Source: Pseudacidovorax intermedius (lineage in GTDB: Bacteria; Pseudomonadota; Gammaproteobacteria; Burkholderiales; Burkholderiaceae_C). From it: DNA of 64,000 nt. Of the stretch, positions 47,248 to 56,486 are shown piece by piece. The notes under the pieces were generated by a model. It saw only the letters and a program-made list of their open reading frames with translations, had not been told where the DNA came from and did no database searches. Within the stretch, counting starts at the first letter, position 1. Each line of letters starts with the position of its first letter. The translations under genes were made by a program, and so were the position numbers. The DNA lies in NCBI RefSeq assembly GCF_003350475.1, contig NZ_QQAV01000015.1, positions 62,001 through 126,000 on the forward strand, given 5' to 3'.

Positions 47248-47864
47248 AACCCCGCGTGGGCGTGTTCGGCGGTGCCTTCGATCCACCGCACAACACGCAT
47301 GTGGCTTTGGCACGCGCGGCCCTCTCGCAGTTGCGTCTGCGCGAGCTGCGCGTGCTGCCCACCGGCCATGCCTGGCACAAGGCGCGCACGCTCAGCGACG
47401 CGGCCGATCGGGTGGCCATGGCACGGCTGGCCTTCGAGCCGCTGGGTGCCGTGATGGTCGATGCGCGGGAGACACTTCGCAGCGGTCCGAGCTACACGCT
47501 CGATACCCTGCGAGAATTGCGGCTCGAACAGCCCGAAGTCGAGTGGGTGCTGATGCTCGGCACCGACCAGGCGGCGGCACTGCCCACCTGGCATGGCTGG
47601 CAGCAGATCCTGCAGATCGCCACGGTGGCGGTGGCCGAACGCATCGACGATGCGGGCCAGCCCATCGTCTTCGACCCGCGCAGCCTTCCCGGGCTGCCGG
47701 CCGAAGCCCGTTTCGAATCCCTTCGCATTGCGCCGGAGGACACCAGTGCCACCCTGATCCGCCAGCGCGCCGCGCAGGGGCTGGACGTGGCGGCGCTGGT
47801 TCCTCCTGCCGTTGCACGCTATATTGAACAACACCACCTCTACAGCCCGCCTGATGAGCACTGA
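47238..47864 (+). CDS. nadD: Nicotinate-nucleotide adenylyltransferase NadD
   Basis: A 208-residue nucleotidyltransferase that makes nicotinate adenine dinucleotide in NAD synthesis. The ATP-binding motif [11 protein letters not shown] is at about 10-20 and the second motif, usually ISSTxIR, reads TSATLIR near 170. The start ATG overlaps the hemF stop by 10 nt and its stop overlaps rsfS by 11 nt. The order nadD-rsfS-rlmH is widespread in bacteria. Confidence 0.96.
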   Translation: MALKPRVGVFGGAFDPPHNTHVALARAALSQLRLRELRVLPTGHAWHKARTLSDAADRVAMARLAFEPLGAVMVDARETLRSGPSYTLDTLRELRLEQPEVEWVLMLGTDQAAALPTWHGWQQILQIATVAVAERIDDAGQPIVFDPRSLPGLPAEARFESLRIAPEDTSATLIRQRAAQGLDVAALVPPAVARYIEQHHLYSPPDEH

Positions 47865-48528
47865 CGCCTCCGCCAAGAAAGACATCCAGAAACTCCAGCG
47901 GGCCATCGTCGATGGCCTGGAGGACGTCAAGGCCCAGGACATCCAGGTCTTCAACACGGAGCACCTGTCCCCCCTGTTCGAGCGGGTGATCGTCGCCTCC
48001 GGCTCTTCCAACCGCCAGACCAAGGCCCTCGCCGCCAGCGTGCGTGAGGCCGTCAAGGAGGCCGGCTTCAACAAGCCGCGCATCGAAGGCGAGGACAACG
48101 GCGAATGGATCATCGTGGACTGCGGCCCCGCCGTGGCCCACATCATGCAGCCCAACATCCGCGCCTACTACCACCTCGAAGAGATCTGGGGCGACAAGCC
48201 TGTGCGCGTGAAGTTCGGTGCGCCCAAGCCGTCGGCCCGCGTCTCTTCCGACGAACCGGCGGTACCGGCGAAGAAGGCTGCGCGCAAGCGCCCCGGCGCG
48301 CGTGCCGAATCGGCCGCGGCTCCGGCGCCGGCCCGCAAGCCTGCAGCCAAGAAAGCAGCCGCCAAGCCCGCTGCGTCCAAGGCGCCCGCACGCAAGGCTA
48401 CCGGCAACGCCGCGGCAAAGCCCGCCCGCAAGCCCGCTGCGAAAAAGGCTGCGCCGAAGAAGGTCGTGGTCGGCACGCCGGCCCGCAAGGTGGCTGCCAA
48501 GAAGGCACCGGCCCGCAAGAAGGCATGA
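47854..48528 (+). CDS. rsfS: Ribosomal silencing factor RsfS with histone H1-like Lys/Ala/Pro tail
   Basis: A 224-residue protein. Residues 1-120 are a normal RsfS/YbeB domain ([56 protein letters not shown]) that binds ribosomal protein L14 and blocks subunit joining in starvation. Residues 130-224 are a long Lys/Ala/Pro/Arg tail with repeated [11 protein letters not shown] and PARK units, like histone H1 or AlgR3-type tails, and presumably unfolded and nucleic-acid binding. Typical RsfS is about 105-130 residues. An upstream in-frame ATG at 47812 is rejected in favour of 47854. The stop is coupled to rlmH (ATGA). Confidence 0.92.
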   Translation: MSTDASAKKDIQKLQRAIVDGLEDVKAQDIQVFNTEHLSPLFERVIVASGSSNRQTKALAASVREAVKEAGFNKPRIEGEDNGEWIIVDCGPAVAHIMQPNIRAYYHLEEIWGDKPVRVKFGAPKPSARVSSDEPAVPAKKAARKRPGARAESAAAPAPARKPAAKKAAAKPAASKAPARKATGNAAAKPARKPAAKKAAPKKVVVGTPARKVAAKKAPARKKA

Positions 48529-48992
48529 AGTTGCTGGTGGTCGCCGTCGGGCAGCGCATGCCCGACTGGGCGCAGACCGCCTGGGACGACTATGCCAAGC
48601 GCTTCCCGCCGGAGCTCAAGCTCGAGCTCAAGGCCGTCAAGACCGAGCCCCGCGGCTCCAAGTCGCTCGAGACGCTGTATGCGGCCGAGCGTGAGCGCAT
48701 CGAGGCGGCGATTCCACGCGGCACGCGCATCGTCGCGCTCGACGAGCGCGGCACTGCGCTCACCACCAAGGCCCTGGCTGCTCGCCTGTCCTTCTGGCAA
48801 GGGGAGGGCGATGACGTGGCGCTGGTCATCGGGGGGCCGGACGGGCTGGAACCCGCTTTCAGGGCAGCCGCGCACGAGCGTATCCGCCTCTCCGACCTGA
48901 CGCTGCCGCACGCCATGGCGCGCGTGCTGCTGGTCGAACAGCTCTACAGGGCGTGGTCGGTCAACGCCGGCCATCCTTACCACCGTGAATAA
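48525..48992 (+). CDS. rlmH: 23S rRNA (pseudouridine1915-N3)-methyltransferase RlmH
   Basis: A 155-residue SPOUT methyltransferase that acts on helix 69 of 23S rRNA. Signatures are [36 protein letters not shown] and the C-terminal [20 protein letters not shown]. The start overlaps the rsfS stop (ATGA), and its end overlaps the maf start by 8 nt. Confidence 0.97.
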   Translation: MKLLVVAVGQRMPDWAQTAWDDYAKRFPPELKLELKAVKTEPRGSKSLETLYAAERERIEAAIPRGTRIVALDERGTALTTKALAARLSFWQGEGDDVALVIGGPDGLEPAFRAAAHERIRLSDLTLPHAMARVLLVEQLYRAWSVNAGHPYHRE

Positions 48993-49602
48993 ACCTCGCC
49001 CGGACTTCGTCTATCTGGCCTCGCAGAGCCCGCGCCGGGCCCAGTTGCTCGACCTGCTCCAGGTCCGTCACCAGCCGCTGCTGGCCGACGCCGACGAGGA
49101 TGCCGAGGCGCTGGAGGTGCCGCTGCCGCGCGAGGCCGCCACCGCCTATGTGCAGCGTGTGACCGGGCTCAAGCTCGACGCGGCCGTCGCCCGCCTGCGT
49201 CGGCGCGGATTGCCCGCGGCGCCGGTGCTGTGCGCGGACACCACCGTGGCGCTGGGCGGCCGCATCCTCGGCAAGCCGGCCGACGCGGCCGATGCGCATG
49301 CCATGCTGGCTGCGCTGTCAGGGCGCACGCACCGCGTGATGACGGCCGTGGCCGTGCAGGCGGGCCGACGCCGATTGCAGGCGCTCAGCGTCTCGCGGGT
49401 GCACTTTGCCGAACTCACCCGCAGGCAGATCGAGACCTACGTGGCCACGGGCGAGCCCATGGGCAAGGCCGGCGCCTATGCCATCCAGGGACTGGGCAGC
49501 GCCCTGGTCGCGCACATCGCGGGCAGCCATTCGGGCATCATGGGCCTGCCGGTGTTCGAGACGGCGCAACTGCTGCGTCAGGCGGGCTGGCACATTCCCT
49601 GA
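48985..49602 (+). CDS. maf: Maf-family nucleotide pyrophosphatase
   Basis: A 205-residue Maf/YhdE-type house-cleaning nucleoside triphosphate pyrophosphatase. The N-terminal [21 protein letters not shown] with the catalytic acidic residue, and [13 protein letters not shown] motifs are all intact. It begins at GTG 48985, overlapping the rlmH stop by 8 nt. The rng gene starts 12 nt after its stop, the usual maf-rng order. Confidence 0.95.
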   Translation: MNKPRPDFVYLASQSPRRAQLLDLLQVRHQPLLADADEDAEALEVPLPREAATAYVQRVTGLKLDAAVARLRRRGLPAAPVLCADTTVALGGRILGKPADAADAHAMLAALSGRTHRVMTAVAVQAGRRRLQALSVSRVHFAELTRRQIETYVATGEPMGKAGAYAIQGLGSALVAHIAGSHSGIMGLPVFETAQLLRQAGWHIP

Positions 49603-49614
49603 ACGGCCAAGTCC

Positions 49615-51162
49615 ATGCAAGAAATCCTCATCAACTGGGCACCCCAGGAGACGCGTGTCGCGGTGGTCGAGCACGGCGCCGTGCAGGAACTGCACGTCGA
49701 GCGCACGCTGGAGCGCGGCCTCGTCGGCAACGTCTACCTGGGCAAGGTGTCGCGCGTGCTGCCGGGCATGCAGTCGGCCTTCATCGACATCGGGCTGGAG
49801 CGCACGGCCTTCCTGCACGTCGCCGACCTGGTGGCGCCGTTCATGCCGGGCTCGCGCGCCGCGCCGATGGCCGAGGCGCGCACGGCCGCGGGCGGGGAGG
49901 GCGGCCGCTCGCAACAGCCGGTGGTGCCCATCGAGCGGCAGGTGTTCGAGGGCCAGTCGCTGCTGGTGCAGGTCATCAAGGACCCGATCGGCACCAAAGG
50001 GGCGCGGCTGTCCACGCAGATCAGCATCGCCGGGCGCATGCTCGTCTTCCTGCCGCAGGACAACCACATCGGCGTCTCGCAGAAGATCCCGCCCGAGCAG
50101 CGAGACACGCTACGCCGCCGCGTACAGACACTGGCTGAGGCGGCCATCCAGGTGCCGGCAGGGCAGGGCGCCCCGTCGCGCGATCACGGAGGCTACATCC
50201 TGCGCACCAATGGCGAGGACGCCAGCGACGCCGAACTGGCTGACGATATCGCCTACCTGCGCAAGACCTGGACCCGCATCCACGAGCGTGCGGGCAAGAT
50301 GCCGCCGGTGTCGCTGCTGCACCAGGACCTGAGCCTGCTGCAGCGCGTGCTGCGCGACCTGGTGGACGACCACACGACCACCATCCGCATCGATTCGCGC
50401 GAGCAGTTCGACAAGCTGCTGCGCTTCGGCCGCGAGTTCATGCCCAAGGCGGCCGAGAAGCTGGCCCTGTACACGGGCGAGCGCCCGATCTTCGACCTGT
50501 TCAACATCGACGAGGACATCGTGCGCGCGCTTGGCCGGCGCGTGGACCTCAAGTCCGGCGGCTACCTGGTGATCGACCAGACCGAGGCGCTGACGACCAT
50601 CGATGTCAACACCGGCGCCTTCGTCGGGGCGCGCAACTTCGACGACACGGTCTTCAAGACCAACCTGGAAGCGGCCCTGGCCATCGCAAGGCAGCTGCGC
50701 TTGCGCAACATGGGCGGCATCGTGATCGTCGACTTCATCGACATGAGCCGGACCGACCACCGGGAACAGGTGCTGGCCGAACTGCGCAAGCAGCTGGGCC
50801 GCGACCGGGTCAAGACGACGGCCAGCGGCTTTTCGCAGCTCGGCTTGGTGGAGATGACGCGCAAGCGCACGCGCGAATCGCTGGCGCACATGCTGTGCGA
50901 GCCCTGCGTGGCCTGCGGCGGCCAGGGCATCGTCAAGACCGCGCGCACGGTGGCGTACGAGGTGCTGCGCGAGATCCTGCGCGAGGCCCGTCAGTTCACG
51001 CCGCGCGAGTTCCGCATCGTGTCGTCGCCGGCGGTGATCGAGCTTTTCCTCGACGAGGAGAGCCAGCATCTGGCGGGGCTGTCGGACTTCATCGGCAAGC
51101 CGATCTCGCTGCAGGCCGAGTCGGCCATGGGGCAGGGGCAGTACGACATCGTGCTGCTGTGA
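49615..51162 (+). CDS. rng: Ribonuclease G
   Basis: A 515-residue endoribonuclease for 16S rRNA 5' maturation and mRNA decay. An S1 domain lies at about 38-150 (GNVYLGKVSRVLPGMQSAFIDIG in pieces), and catalytic Mg2+ ligands Asp330 (TTIDVNTG) and Asp373 (VDFIDM) have the same 43-residue spacing as in RNase E/G. The zinc-link motif is CEPCVACGGQG near 420. It lacks the long C-terminal scaffold of RNase E, as expected for Rng. The GGRSQQP loop insertion near 95 lengthens the S1 domain. Last gene of the yebC-to-rng block. Confidence 0.96.
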   Translation: MQEILINWAPQETRVAVVEHGAVQELHVERTLERGLVGNVYLGKVSRVLPGMQSAFIDIGLERTAFLHVADLVAPFMPGSRAAPMAEARTAAGGEGGRSQQPVVPIERQVFEGQSLLVQVIKDPIGTKGARLSTQISIAGRMLVFLPQDNHIGVSQKIPPEQRDTLRRRVQTLAEAAIQVPAGQGAPSRDHGGYILRTNGEDASDAELADDIAYLRKTWTRIHERAGKMPPVSLLHQDLSLLQRVLRDLVDDHTTTIRIDSREQFDKLLRFGREFMPKAAEKLALYTGERPIFDLFNIDEDIVRALGRRVDLKSGGYLVIDQTEALTTIDVNTGAFVGARNFDDTVFKTNLEAALAIARQLRLRNMGGIVIVDFIDMSRTDHREQVLAELRKQLGRDRVKTTASGFSQLGLVEMTRKRTRESLAHMLCEPCVACGGQGIVKTARTVAYEVLREILREARQFTPREFRIVSSPAVIELFLDEESQHLAGLSDFIGKPISLQAESAMGQGQYDIVLL

Positions 51163-51196
51163 TGCCGACGGGTGTCCGAGCGTCGAGCGCACGACC

Positions 51197-52438
51197 CTAG
51201 TGGGTCGCGCTGAAGGCCAGGGCCTCCTTCAGGCCCAGCGGCCTGGCCAGGAAGTAGCCCTGCGCGCAGTCCACGTCGAGCCGCTGCAGCATCTCGAGTT
51301 CGTCGCCGGACTCCACGCCCTCGGCGATCACCAGGCTGTCGATCTCGTGCGCGAAGCTGGTCAGGCCCTTGGCCAGTGCACGGCGCTTGCCGTCCTCGTG
51401 GATGTTGCGGGTCAGGCTCATGTCGAGCTTGATGATGTCCGGTGCCAGGTTGAGGATGTGCCGCATGCTGGCAAAGCCCGCGCCGGCATCGTCGACGGCC
51501 ACGCCCGCGCCCAGCGCACGCAGCGGCGCCAGCGAGGCGGCGAGCGCCGCGTAGTCCTGCACGATGGCATGCTCGGTGATCTCCAGCGTCACGCGCGAGG
51601 GAACGCGCATTGCCGAGAGCACCGGCTCCAACCGGCCCGAAAGAATCAGGCTGGGCGAACAGTTGACGCTGAGCGAGCAGGTCGCGGGAAAGGCGTGGAG
51701 GTTCTGCAAGGCCTTCTCGATGGCGCACAGCTCCAGCGGCAGGCCCACGCCGGCCTCGTCGGCCAGGCGGAACCATTCGTCCGGCGGCCGCTGCGGCGCG
51801 ACGTCGAAGCGCGAGAGGCATTCGAAGCTGCGGACCGCTCGTTGCGAAATGTTGTAGACCGGCTGAAAGACGATGCGCGGTGCGCCTTTGGCCATGGCGT
51901 CGCGCACCTCGCGGGCGGCGCTCTCCCGGGCCCGCTGGCTGGCGGAGCGCTCGTCCATGCGCAGACCGACTACTTCGGCAAAGGCATGCAAGAGGCGCAT
52001 CTCGCGTTCCCCGAGCGCGGGATTCGGCAGGTAGCTGAAGCAGCACAGGGTGCCGTAGATGCTGCCGTCCTTCAGCCGCACCGGGACGCTCAGGTGGGAG
52101 CCGATGGGTATCGACGTGGTCTGCGGGATTTCCAGCGCCGCCTCCAACTTGGAGGTGTCGGGGATGCACTCCGGCAGTTCGCCGCGCACGACCTTGAGGC
52201 AGTAGCCTTCGCTCATGGCCAGGTGCTGCAAGGGGCGCAGCGGCCCGCCAGGCGCGCAGTCCACGTATTCGAAGACACGCTCCTCGGTCTCGAAGTGCGA
52301 GATGAACGCGACGTCCATGCCCAGGTGCCGACGCACGGCCGTCAGCACGCCCTGGATCCCCTCTGCACCTTCTTCCTGTCCGCTTGCCCCGCCGGGCGCT
52401 GTCGAGTCGCCTGCAGGTGCTGCTGGTGGGAGCTGCAT
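51197..52438 (-). CDS. GAF-EAL cyclic di-GMP phosphodiesterase candidate
   Basis: A 413-residue cytoplasmic protein: an N-terminal GAF domain (about 30-165, with DVAFISHFETEERVFEYVD and FSYLPNPAL) and a C-terminal EAL domain (about 185-405). The EAL signature reads ECL; other catalytic residues look intact: Asn in LSVNCSP, Glu in EITEHA, Asp pair in DDAGAG, Lys in IIKLD, Glu in AEGVE and Gln in AQGYFLARP. It is therefore likely an active c-di-GMP hydrolase controlled by a small ligand or redox state. No GGDEF domain. The start at 52438 is supported by AAGGAG at 52444-52449. The 246-nt gap from 52439 to 52684 holds no gene. Confidence 0.9.
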   Translation of the reverse strand: MQLPPAAPAGDSTAPGGASGQEEGAEGIQGVLTAVRRHLGMDVAFISHFETEERVFEYVDCAPGGPLRPLQHLAMSEGYCLKVVRGELPECIPDTSKLEAALEIPQTTSIPIGSHLSVPVRLKDGSIYGTLCCFSYLPNPALGEREMRLLHAFAEVVGLRMDERSASQRARESAAREVRDAMAKGAPRIVFQPVYNISQRAVRSFECLSRFDVAPQRPPDEWFRLADEAGVGLPLELCAIEKALQNLHAFPATCSLSVNCSPSLILSGRLEPVLSAMRVPSRVTLEITEHAIVQDYAALAASLAPLRALGAGVAVDDAGAGFASMRHILNLAPDIIKLDMSLTRNIHEDGKRRALAKGLTSFAHEIDSLVIAEGVESGDELEMLQRLDVDCAQGYFLARPLGLKEALAFSATH

Positions 52439-52443
52439 TGCCA

Positions 52444-52449
52444 CTCCTT
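52444..52449 (-). promoter_or_regulatory. Ribosome binding site fixing the GAF-EAL start
   Basis: On the minus strand AAGGAG lies 5 nt before the ATG at 52438 (AAGGAGTGGCAATG). A second in-frame ATG at 52468 has no comparable site, so initiation at 52438 is favoured. Confidence 0.7.
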
Positions 52450-52684
52450 CGTGTCTCTTCGTCCGCATGTGCCGACCGGCACGTTGCTGATGTCTCAGAT
52501 TAACGTTCTGTTAAGTTTCTGACACTTCGGAGATCACCTGAGGGTGTGCGCTAAACCTTTCGGTGGAGTTGTAGGACGAGTCCGCGGAGGGCGCGGCGCG
52601 GGCGCAACGGCAGGGCGGCTGGACGCAGCCGGCGCGACCTGGAGGCCCTCGGCGCATCGGGCGTGATCGGGGGAGACGTGCCCC

Positions 52685-54451
52685 TCATGCGTCCGCGGGG
52701 GCCGCGCGCGGCGCCTGCAGGCGGGCGTAGAGGCCATCCCGGGCCATCAGCTCGGCATGGCTGCCTTGCTCGACGATGCAGCCCCGGTCCATCACCACGA
52801 TGCGGTCGGCGTGCTGAATGGTCGACAGCCGGTGCGCGACGATCAGGGTCGTGCGTCCTTGCATCAGGCGTTGCAGGGCATCTTGCACCAGGCGCTCCGA
52901 TTCCGTGTCCAGCGCGGACGTGGCTTCATCCAACAGCAGTACCGGTGCGTCGCGATAGAGCGCGCGCGCAATGGCCAGGCGCTGGCGCTGGCCGCCGGAG
53001 AGCTCGGTCGCGTTGTGGCCCAGCACGGTGTCGATGCCCTGGGGCAGGCGCTCCACATGGGGCGCGAGGTTGGCGGCCTCCACGCACCGCAGCACGCGCG
53101 CCCGGTCGATCTGCGCGGCGCCCAGCGCGACGTTGGCCGCGAGCGTGTCGTTGAGCATCACCACGTCCTGGCTCACCAGCGCGAACTGCCGGCGCAGGCT
53201 TTCCAGCGTCCAGCCGGCCACGTCGTGGCCGTCCAGCATCACCTGTCCGGCAGTAGGCCGCACGAAGCGCGGCAGCAGGTTGACCAGCGTCGTCTTGCCG
53301 GAGCCGGAAGGGCCCACCAGCGCCACGATCTCGCCGGGGGCGATGCGCAGATCGATGTCTTCCAGCGCCATGCCCGCGTCTTCGCGGTAGCGCACCTGCA
53401 CGCCGCACAGTTCCACGCGGCCCTCGGCGCGGGCCATCTCGAAGCGGCCTTCGGCCTCGACCTGCGTGCCGTCCATCAGGCCCAGCCCGCGTTCTAGCGC
53501 CGCGAGCCCGCGGGTGATGGGATTGGCCATGTCCGCCAGGCGCCGGATGGGCGCGATCAGCATCAGCATGGCCGTGATGTACGCCACGAAGCTGCCGACC
53601 GTCAGGCCGCGGTCGCCGCTTTGCCAGAGGGCGATCATCACCACGACCGACAGGGCCACCGCCGCGAAGAGCTGCGTCAGCGGCGTCATCGCCGCCGAGG
53701 CGATGGTGGACTTGACCGCCAGCCGGTTCAGGCTGTGGCTGAGCCGGTCGAAGCGCGCCGACTGGCCGGCCTGCGCACCATGCAGCCGGACCATGCGGTG
53801 GGCGAGCACATTCTCTTCCACCACATAGGCCAGCTCGTCGGTGGCCTGCTGGCCCATCAGCGTCAGGCTGTACAGGCGGCGCGACAGCGCCTTCATGATC
53901 CAGGAGACCCCGGGCACCAGCACGGCGACGACCAGGGTGAGCTTCCAGTTCAGGAAGAGCAGATAGACCAGCAGTGCCACGACCGTGAAGCCATCGCGCG
54001 AAATGCTGAGCAGCGCCTGCACGAGCAGCATGGAGCCGGTCTGGACCTCGTAGACGATGGTGTTGGACAGCGTGCTCGCCGACTGGCGCGAGAACAGCCC
54101 CAGGTCGGCCGCCAGCATGCGCTCGAACAGCACGCTGCGCATGCGCTGCATGCCCTCGTTGGCGATGCGCGCCAGCGCGTACTGCGACACGAACTGCGCC
54201 ACGCCACGCACCGCGAAGAGCAGGATGATGGCTGTGGGCACCATCCACAGCGCGAGTTGGCCGCGCGCAAAGCCCCGGTCCAACAGGGGCTTGAGCAGGG
54301 CAGGCATCAGGGGTTCGGTGACGGCGGCCACGACGGACATCACCAGGGCCAGAACCCACCAGCGACGCGAACCGCCGAACCACGTCATGAGCCGGGCGAG
54401 CCGGCGAGTCAAGGGCGCTCGCGCAGGCGCGTCGGCAGGGGAGGTCGACAT
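52685..54451 (-). CDS. msbA: Lipid A export ABC transporter MsbA
   Basis: A 588-residue half-size ABC exporter: six transmembrane helices in about 30-310 (VLALVMSVVAAV, IILLFAVRGVAQF, VALLVYLLFL, TLVVAVLVP and others) and a C-terminal nucleotide-binding domain with Walker A GPSGSGKTT, Q-loop SQDVVMLNDTL, signature LSGGQRQR, Walker B VLLLDEATSALD and the H-loop in IVAHRLST. MsbA flips lipid A-core across the inner membrane. The start at 54451 is preferred because the frame remains open upstream without a domain. It is divergent from tolB across a 174-nt gap. lpxK is not adjacent. Confidence 0.93.
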   Translation of the reverse strand: MSTSPADAPARAPLTRRLARLMTWFGGSRRWWVLALVMSVVAAVTEPLMPALLKPLLDRGFARGQLALWMVPTAIILLFAVRGVAQFVSQYALARIANEGMQRMRSVLFERMLAADLGLFSRQSASTLSNTIVYEVQTGSMLLVQALLSISRDGFTVVALLVYLLFLNWKLTLVVAVLVPGVSWIMKALSRRLYSLTLMGQQATDELAYVVEENVLAHRMVRLHGAQAGQSARFDRLSHSLNRLAVKSTIASAAMTPLTQLFAAVALSVVVMIALWQSGDRGLTVGSFVAYITAMLMLIAPIRRLADMANPITRGLAALERGLGLMDGTQVEAEGRFEMARAEGRVELCGVQVRYREDAGMALEDIDLRIAPGEIVALVGPSGSGKTTLVNLLPRFVRPTAGQVMLDGHDVAGWTLESLRRQFALVSQDVVMLNDTLAANVALGAAQIDRARVLRCVEAANLAPHVERLPQGIDTVLGHNATELSGGQRQRLAIARALYRDAPVLLLDEATSALDTESERLVQDALQRLMQGRTTLIVAHRLSTIQHADRIVVMDRGCIVEQGSHAELMARDGLYARLQAPRAAPADA

Positions 54452-54625
54452 GGCGGCGGATTCTACGGGTGCCGCCTGGCGCGCCTCTGGCGGCTGTAGG
54501 ACAGCGGCGAAATCGGAACGCAAGCCCGGGTTTGCGCGTAGAGGCAAGGTGTAACATCGCCGGCTCCGCGCCTGGACGAGCGACCCGGATCTGAAACTTT
54601 CCAGGCGTAAATTTCTCCGAGCTGC

Positions 54626-55939
54626 ATGAATACTTCGTCGCCGTCGCAGTCTTCCTCCGTGTTCCCGACCCTGGCCCGCCGTACGCTGATCACCGCGTTT
54701 GCCGCGGCCCCGGTCCTTCCCGCCCTGGCCCAGTTCCGCGTCGAAGTCTCCGGTGTGGGACTTACCCAGTTGCCCATCGCACTGGTGCCCTTCCGCGGTG
54801 AAGAGGCCTCTCCCCAGAAGATTTCCGCCATCGTCCAGGCCGATCTCGAGCGCAGCGGGCAATTCCGCGGCGTCGATGCATCCGGCCAATCCCTCGACGA
54901 GAACAGCCGTCCCGACTTGGCCCTGTGGCGCCAGCGTACGGCCGACTCGCTCGTGGCGGGCAGCGTCACCCGACTGGCCGATGGCCGTTGGGACGTGCGC
55001 TTCCGTCTGTGGGATGTGGTGCGCGGCCAGGACCTCGGGGGGCAGAGCTACACCGTGCCCGAGGCCGACCTCCGCCTCGCCTCCCACCGGATCGCCGACT
55101 ACGTCTACGAGAAGCTGACGGGCGACAAGGGCGTGTTCTCGACCCGCATCGCCTACGTCACGCGGGCCTCGGGCCGCTACACGCTGTGGGTGGCCGACGC
55201 CGATGGCGAGAACGCGCAGGCTGCACTCGCCAGCCCCGAGCCGATCATCTCCCCCGTGTGGTCGCCCAGCGGTGGCGAGCTGGCCTACGTGTCCTTCGAG
55301 TCGCGCAAGCCCGTGGTCTACGTACACACCGTTGCCACCGGCCAGCGCCGCCTGGTCGCCAACTTCCGTGGCTCCAACAGCGCGCCGGCATGGTCGCCCG
55401 ACGGCCGCAGCCTGGCCGTGACGCTCAGCCGCGATGGCGGCTCGCAGCTCTACACCATCCCGGCCACCGGGGGCGAGCCCCGCCGGCTCACGCAGAGCAG
55501 CAGCATCGACACCGAGCCGACCTACACCGCCGACGGCAGTTCTATCTACTTCGTGAGTGACCGCGGCGGCGCACCGCAGATCTACAAGATGCCCGCCAGC
55601 GGCGGCGCACCGGTTCGGGTGACCTTCTCGGGGTCCTACAACATTTCTCCGGCCATCAGCCCCGACGGGCGGTGGTTGGCCTACATCTCGCGCGTCGGCG
55701 GAGCCTTCAAGCTCCACGTGATGGAACTCGCCACCGGCAATGCCATGGCCATCACCGACACCGCGGCAGACGAAAGCCCCAGCTTCGCCCCCAACGGCAA
55801 GCTGATCGTCTATTCCACCCAGATTCAGGGAAGAGAAGCGCTGATGACCACCACCCTTGACGGAAAGATCAAGGCGCGACTGGCGGGGAAGGCGGGGGAC
55901 ATCCGGGAACCGGATTGGGGCCCCTTCCAGAAGCAATGA
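54626..55939 (+). CDS. tolB: Tol-Pal system protein TolB
   Basis: A 437-residue periplasmic protein with a Tat- or Sec-like signal (RRTLITAFAAAPVLPALAQF), an N-terminal alpha/beta domain (PFRGEEASPQKISAIVQADLERSG in pieces) and a six-bladed beta-propeller of WD40-like repeats with WSPSGGELAYVS, WSPDGRSLAVTLS and ISPDGRWLAYIS. TolB links the inner-membrane TolQRA motor to Pal during division. It is followed by pal and cpoB in one operon. tolQRA are not upstream: the neighbour is the divergent msbA. Confidence 0.96.
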   Translation: MNTSSPSQSSSVFPTLARRTLITAFAAAPVLPALAQFRVEVSGVGLTQLPIALVPFRGEEASPQKISAIVQADLERSGQFRGVDASGQSLDENSRPDLALWRQRTADSLVAGSVTRLADGRWDVRFRLWDVVRGQDLGGQSYTVPEADLRLASHRIADYVYEKLTGDKGVFSTRIAYVTRASGRYTLWVADADGENAQAALASPEPIISPVWSPSGGELAYVSFESRKPVVYVHTVATGQRRLVANFRGSNSAPAWSPDGRSLAVTLSRDGGSQLYTIPATGGEPRRLTQSSSIDTEPTYTADGSSIYFVSDRGGAPQIYKMPASGGAPVRVTFSGSYNISPAISPDGRWLAYISRVGGAFKLHVMELATGNAMAITDTAADESPSFAPNGKLIVYSTQIQGREALMTTTLDGKIKARLAGKAGDIREPDWGPFQKQ

Positions 55940-55967
55940 TTTTTTGTCCGCACTGAGGAGTGTTCGT

Positions 55968-56486
55968 ATGTTGAAGAAATCGATTTTTGCCCTTGCCTTC
56001 GTCGCCCTGGTGGCGGGTTGCTCGTCGGGTACCAAGCTGAATGAAACGCCGGTGAGCACCGCCGGCGGAACCGGCGGCGGAACGGGTTCCGGCGCGGCCA
56101 GCGGCGTGGCGCCTGTCACCATCGACCCCAACGCGCAAACGCGCCAGGGTCCGGTGGGCGTGGCCCGGGTCATCTACTTCGACTTCGACAGCTACACCAT
56201 CAAGCCCGAGTTCCAGCAGCTCATCGACGGCCATGCGCGCTTCCTGAAGGCCAATCCTTCGCGCCGCATCTCCATCGAAGGCCACACCGACGATCTGGGC
56301 GGCAGCGAGTACAACCTGGCGCTGGGCCAGAAGCGTTCGGAGGCTGTGCGCCGTGCGCTCACGCTGCTGGGCGTGAACGACAGCCAGATCGAAGCCGTCA
56401 GCTTCGGCAAGGAAAAGCCTGCGGTCCAAGGCACGAGCGACGACGCCCGCGCCCAGAACCGTCGCGCTGAAATCGTGTACCGCTGA
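55968..56486 (+). CDS. pal: Peptidoglycan-associated lipoprotein Pal
   Basis: A 172-residue lipoprotein: signal peptide with lipobox LVAGC (Cys18), a Gly/Thr-rich linker (GGTGGGTGSGAASG), and an OmpA-like peptidoglycan-binding domain from about 65 (IYFDFDSYTIKPEF, GHTDDLGGSEYNLALGQKRS, NRRAEIVYR). The start ATG has GAGGAG 7 nt upstream (55955-55960). Its stop overlaps cpoB (TGATG). Confidence 0.97.
   Translation: MLKKSIFALAFVALVAGCSSGTKLNETPVSTAGGTGGGTGSGAASGVAPVTIDPNAQTRQGPVGVARVIYFDFDSYTIKPEFQQLIDGHARFLKANPSRRISIEGHTDDLGGSEYNLALGQKRSEAVRRALTLLGVNDSQIEAVSFGKEKPAVQGTSDDARAQNRRAEIVYR

Noticed and set aside
52685-56173. A single 1160-codon frame running from the tolB-pal region through msbA
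   Set aside because: Only the msbA part (up to 54451) has domains. The rest is antisense to tolB, whose plus-strand product is a clear beta-propeller.
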